Of a DNA stretch of 64,000 nucleotides, positions 56,931-64,000 are shown one piece after another. Location of the stretch: positions 20,188,501 through 20,252,500 of the forward strand of contig NC_084923.1 of assembly GCF_958298935.1 (NCBI RefSeq). Reading direction: 5' to 3'. Made by a program: the position numbers and the translations under genes. The DNA is from Phragmites australis (lineage: Eukaryota; Streptophyta; Magnoliopsida; Poales; Poaceae). Each line of letters starts with the position of its first letter. The first letter of the stretch is position 1. The notes beneath the pieces are model-generated. The model had not been told where the DNA came from, made no database searches, and was given only the letters and a program-made list of their open reading frames with translations.

Positions 56931-58195
56931 CTCTTTCACTGCCGGTGGTCATATTTAGCCGGAATGAAAAGCCCTCCCCCATATAATTGCTTGACGCCCA
57001 CCCTCTGACACTTAAATTTTTTTTCCCGGCATGTATATGCCCCCTGATAGCTATCAGTATATGCCCCCTGTACTTTCCTGTGAGGAATGTCCCGTCCACG
57101 TACATCACCGGTCAGTAATGTCGGAATGCCTAGATCATATAGCCGAACGATCGAAGGCCCGCTAAATGACTCGATCTCCATGCTAATTGACAAAATCATG
57201 AGTTGCAATGCAGGTTCTCGTATTCCTCCCTTGAATCACCTCTAGAAATGAAGGTAGGTTGTGGTACGAGTTCTTATATGTGCCAAACCTCTTCTCTAAC
57301 ACTTTATTTCGCTCTCGAAGCCATGTCATACAAAATCTCGTACCAAAGCTGTTGTTGATAGCATGCATAATTCCAAACAGGGACATACTAGTCTTCTTCA
57401 CAATCTCTGGGTACATCTCCTGTACAACAAAATCTGTGGTCATGTTCTTGTGCGTGCACAGAGGTCGGCTCAAGATGAAAGTATGTGGCTCAACAATGAA
57501 TGCTACCCATACAGTGTCACACCTCAAAAAGAATCTATGGACTCGCCATGTGTAACCTTCAACTAAACATTTCATGTTATATGTTCGAGGATTGGAAATA
57601 ACCACCTTGAACTCACTTTTCTCCGAGAAGCATCATCTCTTCACTGCATGCTGCAGATGGACCTTGTCATAAAACATCTGGCATTTGCTCACCATGATGG
57701 AATCATACTACCATGATGACTCATGTCCATCGTTCACTGTCAAATTTTCCAATGCAAAATTTGATCATTCCTCTGGAGTTCCAACACATGAGTTCACAAA
57801 TGTGCGGAACTCATCATCATCTGCCTCCATCTGGTCCACAAGTGCCTCGTCCCGCTCCCCTTGATCAGCAAGCATTGCGGCCTGATTATCTTCCCTATTG
57901 TTATGTTTTTGTCTTGTTGCCTCTACCTCAACCGGTGTACTAGTCCACAAGGGAACCTCCGGAACCACACTCTCCTGCTGCTCCTCATCGACAAAATTTT
58001 CGCCAACAGCTTCTATGGTGTTAGGGCCGGCTTCTGTCGAACCAAGATCGCTCACTTCTACAAGGATGCAGTGGGGAAAACCCTATCTCAACCCAGTGAC
58101 ACAAATTGCTGTCATTGCTTCGAACATGTAAGCTCCCAGAGCTCCCACTACCACCCCGTTTCGTGACTTCTTGGAATCAAAACCTTCATCATCAT
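56896..58195 (-). pseudogene. Mutator-like (MULE) transposase pseudogene, main part
   Basis: On the minus strand the N-terminal acidic region comes first (57765-58195, DDDEGFDSKK-like start), then a MuDR-type domain (57183-57605: VVISNPRTYNMKCLVEGYTW, WLRERNKVLEKRFGTYKNSY), then the catalytic start VDGTFLTGKYRGHILIAIRG near 57045-57100 with the first Asp of the DDE set. The frame is broken between these blocks, and the remaining catalytic domain is missing, ending at the CACTA repeats. The 5' part continues at 61291 beyond a solo LTR. Confidence 0.75.
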
Positions 58196-61100
58196 TGTTG
58201 CATCCCAAATTCCATAATGGCATGATTAAGCTTAATCATGCATCATTAGTGTCATAATTAAATTTTAGGTAAAATATTTTGACACACTAGAGTACTTTGT
58301 TCTGAGTTAATTGGATAAGAGAAAAAAATTTGGGAGAGAAAATAATAGAATTCGTAGTTAAAGTAGACTCCTTTTCCTAGCACGTGGGCCTCACTTGGTG
58401 GGCTAACCACCTCTCTCTCTCCCTCCTGTGCAGCAGCCCCACCCACCTGCTCCCTCACCCATGCCTCTCCCGTGCTCAACCGACCAAGTAAGGGAGCAGC
58501 CCCCTCTCACTCCCCTCTCAAGCTCTCTATCCCTTTCTCCCAAAATCTGACCTCAAGAGAAGGATTTGAGGTATGTATGTGGTACCCACGCAATCCTTAG
58601 CTCATAAGCTTCCTATCCCTCCAATTCGTTTGCTCTTTCCCGAAGGATTTGGGCTGGATTTGATGTCTTTTGATGTTTAGGGTTGAAACATGAGGAACAT
58701 CGGGTTTCTTTGTCTCCCGAGCTTTTCCCTTCGTTTCCTCATTCAGCCGACGGTCCTCAAGCTTGGCAAAGCGTCTTGGGTGAGTCTTCTAGGCTCCCAT
58801 GGAATGAATGCATGATTTGGTTGGTTGAAATCTAAGAATTTAGAGCTAGGGTTGAAGTTCATGAGTTTTTGATGTTTTGGTAGCAATAGCCAAGTTTTGG
58901 TCAATTTCGGCGTATGCGTGTGGTCCTATGCGGTAGAGGAGGTCAAGATGATGCTCTAGGTCCAAATCCCCACCCCAAAAGCCACCAGAATCACTGGAAT
59001 GGTTGCCGACGAGCTCACTAAGTTCCCCCGGCCGCATACAGCGATCTGACCGTGTTTCTTGGCGGTCTTACCGCCGTTCCAGGAGTCCAACTGCCCCTTG
59101 AGCCGGTCTGACTGCCATAACCCAAACCTCTCTATTCGCTGGCGGCCTGACCGTGATTTTCAGCGGTCTGACCGCAACCCCGGGTGGTCTGACCACCACT
59201 GTTGGCGGTCTGACCGCGGTCAACTCAGCAGAACCGTTTTCAGCACAGTTTATTGTTTGCTGAAACTTGTAAAATTCATAGTACATTCTCTGTAGCTCCA
59301 AAAATAATGAAACCAATTTTGTTGGTTTCATAATAACCTAACATACCTATTACAAATATCCCAGCCATTAAATGATTAATTAAATTATTGAGATTTATTA
59401 ATTAGGTTAAAACTTCATTAATTCACCGTTAATTCTTCACAAGTCCAAAATTAGCGAAACCAATTTTGCTAGTCTCCTTATGACTTTCTCTAACTAGGAA
59501 AAATGTTTTCATGCATTATGTGGCATATTTGATGGTAATTCATCATATGCATATTGTAGCATGTATTATTGCATTTCACTTATGCTCATCATTGCATGTG
59601 CTTTTCTTTAGTGAATAAGGAGCCGGAGCGTGATATGACTGTGGTTGAAGACGAATCTAATCTTCTAGATTTCTGCGAGTGTTGCTTGGGTAATTTTAGG
59701 CAGCCACCTGAGCAGCAAGGCAAGCAACGAAGCATATTGCACATTTGTTCAATTGAATAAAGTTTAAGATTGATAAATTATGCTTATGTATATTGCATGT
59801 TTAGCAAATCAGCGTCGGATATAAATGGGTAGATCCTATATTGATTGCATTAGCTCTACCTTGAGATATTGGTTACCCGCATCCTTGTAGCCTTGAGAGC
59901 ATGTTATCATCTAAGTACAATTTTGACTTTAAGTGCTTAGCAATGCATAGGTCACTGATAGAAGTCGAGGGGTGAAATGTTTCATCGTTCGTGAGCAATA
60001 GCTTTAATTCTTGTTCACAATAATTTTAACCTTGACGGGTTGTTGATGATGGTTGGATGAGTGGTGAGTATGAGGCGAGATGTGGGCGGTGTTAGGGGTG
60101 TTTTCTGCTCAGGAGGAGTTCCTCGGGGTAGTTCGTGAGAGGAACCTGGACACCATAGACCACTTACGTCATTTAAGGCCGTCCGTTGGTGCCGTTAGCT
60201 TTAGCACTTACCTTACTCACTACATGCCGATTTAATGGTAAGGCAAGCTGAATACCTCTGTAGCTGTGATCATTTGGGTCTGAACATCGACAGTGTGAGC
60301 GGACGGGCTTGTAAGAGGTGCTAGTTTGCTCTGGGAGTAGTTCTAGTACCTCCGCGTCGAGCGATGCATGATCCAAATGGTTGGGGTTTATTGGGAAAGA
60401 TTGAAATGAGTACCCCTTGTGTGGACCTGTGTGGTTGCATGAGCCGCATGGTCCTTAAGTCGTGTGGGTCCAAGAGTATCCCCTTGCAGGGTGTGAAAAA
60501 CATTTCGAAATGTCGCACTCTCGGTCATGAGCATGCTATTGTTTCATCCACATCGGTCGTAGAGTTTTCGCTTGTGGTTGATGGTTGGATTTGTGGGACA
60601 TGGTTGAGTTGGTATTTGTTGCATGTATGTTCATAATGGTTCCAATTATTTATGTTCAATTGGTTATGGTCAGGTGGAGTTATGTTGTTATTGGTTAAGT
60701 TAGTTGCTCACACATATATGTCTAGATTGCTCACCGCTTATGTTTAACTTAACCATGTGACTTTTCCTTGCTAATGGCTCAATGCATAATCCTTGGAGTC
60801 GAGCTATGTATATGGGCTCTATATGGTTTAAGTCTTGCGAGTAACTTTGTACTCATGCCTACATTTTTAGGTGCTGCTGGTGAGGAAGAGCCGGTGTTTG
60901 GATTCTTCGTTCCTGCCGATCAGGGCGGCGGGTAAGAGTAGTGCATCCTACTCTTGGAGGTCGTGCTTTGGGGTGGAGCCTAAAGGGCACATGGCTCCAC
61001 TCTCTTTTGGTTGTATAGGTTTAAGTTTCCGTTGCCCAGATGTTGTTACCTTTTGATGTAAATTGTTGGAAATGGTTACATACTTAAGAACTTGTAATAT

Positions 61101-61290
61101 AACTTTCTTTACTTGCTCTTTCTTAAGCTATATTATGATGCTAAATGTTGGAAGGTATGTGTTCCGATCTTGGGTACAAAACACGTGACGAGACTATCGG
61201 GATGATATTCTGGTTAATTATCGAGGTTGTGATTATGAATAATGATCCTCCTATTGATTAATTAGAATATTATTTGGACGGTTCCTCACA
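58196..61290 (+). mobile_element. 3.1-kb solo LTR inserted in MULE
   Basis: It begins TGTTGCATCCC and ends GGTTCCTCACA, flanked by ATCAT (58191-58195) and GTCAT (61291-61295), a 5-bp duplication with one change. Rejoining the flanks makes a continuous acidic reading on the minus strand (SDTSADDDDDEGFDSKK). No gag, pol or second LTR is inside. It holds a 21-bp palindromic array (59041-59217). Confidence 0.7.
59041..59217. repeat. 21-bp array of a 13-bp palindrome
   Basis: Copies of GCGGTCTGACCGC (self-complementary around the central T) start at 59041, 59062, 59103, 59142, 59163, 59184 and 59205, some with substitutions. Most steps are exactly 21 bp, and the two longer gaps (41 and 39 bp) hold degraded copies. 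The variant GTGGTCTGACCAC at 59184 keeps the palindrome by paired changes. Confidence 0.85.
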
Positions 61291-61340
61291 GTCATCTGCT
61301 GATGTGTCGGACTAACTTGTAACAGATGATATAGCCAAAC
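61291..61340 (-). pseudogene. MULE pseudogene, 5' continuation
   Basis: The minus strand reads SDTSADD directly up to the solo LTR junction and continues into the acidic run at 58195. Upstream of this a stop appears and the protein cannot be followed. Confidence 0.45.
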
Positions 61341-62530
61341 TAACACTTGGGCCCGCCTCATCTCTCATGGACTATTTAATTCTATGTCCACATACTAGAA
61401 GTTACTTAAGTCCACCCCATGTCAGAATGCATGACATATCCAGCGTATAAAAAACCTTGAACCCTAATACGATCGACATCCCTGATTCAGCAATCATACT
61501 ATACTCCATCAGGTTAACTAATTGTAATCACTATACGACATCTACGACAACAAAATATATTCAACCCCAACACTTGTATTCTACGTAACCATAAAATATC
61601 ACCGCTGCTATACCCTTTTTGTTTACACTATACCATTCTAAATATAATGCTACCAAAAAACTACTCTATTTATATTCTAAATATCCCACAACTATGGAAT
61701 ATTTCTACTACATATTCATAACAATTCAACTCAAAGTATTCTAGATTTTCTAACTATTGTAAATATTTTTTAACTACATACATTGTACAAATATTATAGA
61801 TTCACAATCTAATTCAACATAATTAGAATTTTCTAACTATTGAAAAATTCCAAACTATGTATGCTCTATACTAAATTATCTATTCTACTCTGATCTAAAT
61901 TTTCCTGCTCCAAATTCTAAATGAATCTAATTCCCCTCTACCATTCTAAATACAATACTGCGAAAATCCACAACAATTCAATTGTACAATTCCTACATTG
62001 ACGGAAAATATGTACGTCTAATAATATCAAATTTTTAAAGAACATTAAATAACTTATTTTAACTATAAATTATAGAAATATTTTAACTTTTCCAACTATT
62101 CTACATTTCCTAACTAACTATACTATATTTTCTATCTATAGCTAATTTCGGAACCATACTTATTCTATTCTAAATTTCATATCCTTATTTTCTAAATTCT
62201 ACTCTACATTGCTCTAATATTCTCTAACTATTTTTGTAAGTATTTCTATTTCTAATTTCTAACTATTTTCTTCTGTTTTTCTAAGTATCGTACTATTTTT
62301 CTAATTTTTATAACAATTCCTTATTTCTAAATATTTTCTACTATTTTTCTAAATCACCTACTATTTTTCTAACAATTTCCTCATTTTATGTCCTACTATT
62401 TTTTCTAATTTCTAATTTTCTAACTATTCCTATTTTCTAACTACTAGTAAATTTCTAATTTTCTAACTATTCCTATTTTCTAACTACTAGTAAATTTCTA
62501 ATTATTCCTAACTATTTCTAAAGAAAAAAA
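61341..62530. repeat. AT-rich, TTTTCTAACTAT-type low-complexity region
   Basis: The stretch is dominated by degenerate copies of TTTTCTAACTAT and TTCTAAATAT. Near its end a 43-bp unit is tandemly duplicated (62410-62452 and 62453-62495). No gene. Confidence 0.7.
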
Positions 62531-63340
62531 GAAAAAACACACCGGTGTAGCCACCATTGACCGTCAGCCCGACGCGCCTCACCACCCACCGCGTGTCGCC
62601 ACCTGCACTCGCTTGCCCACCACGCCTCTCTATTGCAACGGTCGCGCTTGGGAGAGGAATAGAGGCATGTCGGCACTTCACGTGGCACCTGTTGGCACTT
62701 CGTGTGTTGACATGCCATGACTCCTCCCCAGTTGATACGCGAAGTGCCGACATGTCCCTTTACACCACAAACAGGCTACATGGCAACCCCTACGCGCCCA
62801 CTGCCACGTAGGAAGCCGATACGCGGAGTGCCGACAAGTCCGTAGTTGACACTTCGAGTACTGATAGGTATCTATTCTTATAATTTGTGAATTTATCTAT
62901 TAATTTTTCATTTTTTAATAAAATAATATTATTAAAAAAATTCTATCCTTGAGTCTGTTAATCCACTGTGACCATAGGGGACAAAAATACAATTGGTTGA
63001 ACCAACAAAACGTCGCTTTCAGATGACGTAAGCAAGTTGCAGTTTGTTTTCCCTGTTTCGAATCACTATATCTTTTTTCCGAATCACTTTATCTTATTTC
63101 ACGGAGTGTCCGTTTGAGTTCCATTTGTACCACTGTGTCCTATATGACGAGCGTAACAAAATGAAACCAACTCTACATATACTCTTGATACATATATATT
63201 TACTAGCACTTTATATGTAATGCTCCTAACAAGTTATACATAAAGTTGCTATCTTTGTATTAACCAGTTGCCACATGTAATTAATAACAACTTCAGTAAA
63301 CGTGGGAAGGTATTTGCGGCATGGCAGATGTAAATGAGTA
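62531..63340. other. GC-rich patch with inverted motif, no gene
   Basis: GGCATGTCGGCACTTC (62665) is repeated in inverted form as GAAGTGCCGACATGTC (about 62741), and shorter variants occur at 62693 and 62825. Open frames across it are short and lack domains. The rest is AT-rich. Confidence 0.5.
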
Positions 63341-64000
63341 ATTGTTTGGGTTTAAAATTAATTTTTATAAGGGTGAGTCGTTTCATTATGGACAGACTAA
63401 GAATACGAACATCAATACTCTTTTATATTTGCATGTGCAATGAAGAGATACTTAGGCATCCCCATGCATCACAGGAAGCTGAATACTTTAGAGGGAAGAT
63501 TTGAAAAGAGATTCAATAGTTGGAAGGGCAAACATATATCTGTTGGTGGCAGACTGGTCCTCATTAATTCGGTGTTGACTAGCTTAGCTATGTTTATATT
63601 ATCTTTTTTTTAGATTCCTAGAGGTATTATTAAAAAATTAGAGTATTACAGATAGAGATTTTTCTTTTTGCAAAGTGAGGGTTACAAGAAAAAATATAGA
63701 TTGGCAAAGTAAAGTATTGTTTGTTAACCAAAAGACTAAGGAGGGCTGAGATTCAGAGTTTAGATTTACAAGATAGATGTTTACTAAGTAAATGACTGTT
63801 TAAGTTGATTAATTAGGAGTGGTTGTGGTAGTGTCTACTAATAAACAAGTATTTAAGGAACCAAACCTTTTCTCAAATTGAGTATAAACCAGAAGATTCA
63901 TAATTTTGGTTGGGTCTTATGAAGGTTAAAGATCAATTCCTAAGTCTAAGTACCTTTATAGTTAATAATGGAAATTAGATGGGAATATAAGTGGCTTGGT
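63340..64000 (+). pseudogene. LINE reverse transcriptase remnant, runs off window
   Basis: Read across frames: GLKINFYKGES, then RYLGIPMHHRKLNTLEGRFE, SWKGKHISVGGRLVLINS, IPRGIIKKLEYYR and, after stops, a GLMKVKDQFLS-like block. This is the end of the reverse transcriptase and the following zinc-binding-type region of plant L1 LINEs. It has several stops and frameshifts, seems 5'-truncated near 63340 as is usual for LINEs, and its 3' end lies outside the window. Confidence 0.8.

Larger units (their letters stand above)
55246..56960 (+). mobile_element. Second CACTA element, deleted derivative
   Basis: CACTACTATAGAACTGG at about 55246 begins a second CACTA-type end, followed by CATCACTGTCGGTTC-type repeats in both orientations (55285-55510). 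A transposase-associated exon (56060-56337) and a second repeat block with CACTGCCGGTGG words (56460-56960) follow. The right CACTA terminus is not seen; sequence passes directly into the MULE remnant. Confidence 0.65.

Overview
The window is repeat-rich nuclear DNA from a grass (Poaceae). The support is a very GC-rich single-exon host gene (DMP type), a GC-rich intronless GeBP-type gene, and a transposon mix typical of grasses: Ty1/copia, a Grande-like Ty3/gypsy of about 13 kb, CACTA, Mutator-like, hAT-like MITEs and a LINE. The Grande-like structure points weakly to a panicoid grass; the species cannot be told. I see no rRNA gene, convincing tRNA gene or CRISPR.

Layout. 169-4871: young Ty1/copia element with near-identical 189-bp LTRs. 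5.3-5.9 kb: broken gene remnant. 5891-7356 and 9279-10430: two related fold-back elements. 11.4-12.9 kb: LTR-like debris. 13.0-16.0 kb: broken NYN-domain (MARF1/limkain-b1-like) gene with a 468-bp internal tandem repeat. 17291-18394 (minus): GeBP/DUF573 transcription factor, apparently intact. 20.8-27.8 kb: decayed copia element split by a 4.1-kb solo LTR. 27876-40913: old Grande-like Ty3/gypsy element on the minus strand with an antisense gene, itself carrying a small TIR element; it seems to sit in a larger TIR element (27775-41955). 41.9-49.3 kb: MITEs, CACTA-type repeats and small tandem duplications. 49311-50885: Mutator-type element with long TIRs and GC-rich cargo. 52388-52975 (plus): intact DMP (DUF679) membrane protein gene with an RY-repeat upstream. 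53891-54243: hAT-like MITE. 54.7-57.0 kb: CACTA ends and a transposase-associated fragment. 56.9-61.4 kb: minus-strand MULE transposase pseudogene split by a 3.1-kb solo LTR with a palindromic 21-bp array. 61.4-63.3 kb: low-complexity DNA. 63.34 kb to the end: LINE reverse-transcriptase remnant running off the window.

Only the GeBP-like and DMP genes look like working host genes; nothing links them in one pathway. The rest is a record of nested insertion. Nested order can be read at several sites: solo LTR inside copia gag, solo LTR inside MULE, TIR element inside the antisense gene of the gypsy element. I found no convincing new multi-gene system. The most unusual items are the repeat-expanded NYN pseudogene, the fold-back pair, the palindromic LTR array, the Pack-MULE-like element and the RY-repeat upstream of the DMP gene. 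Statements about families are from recognition of motifs by eye, without any database search.
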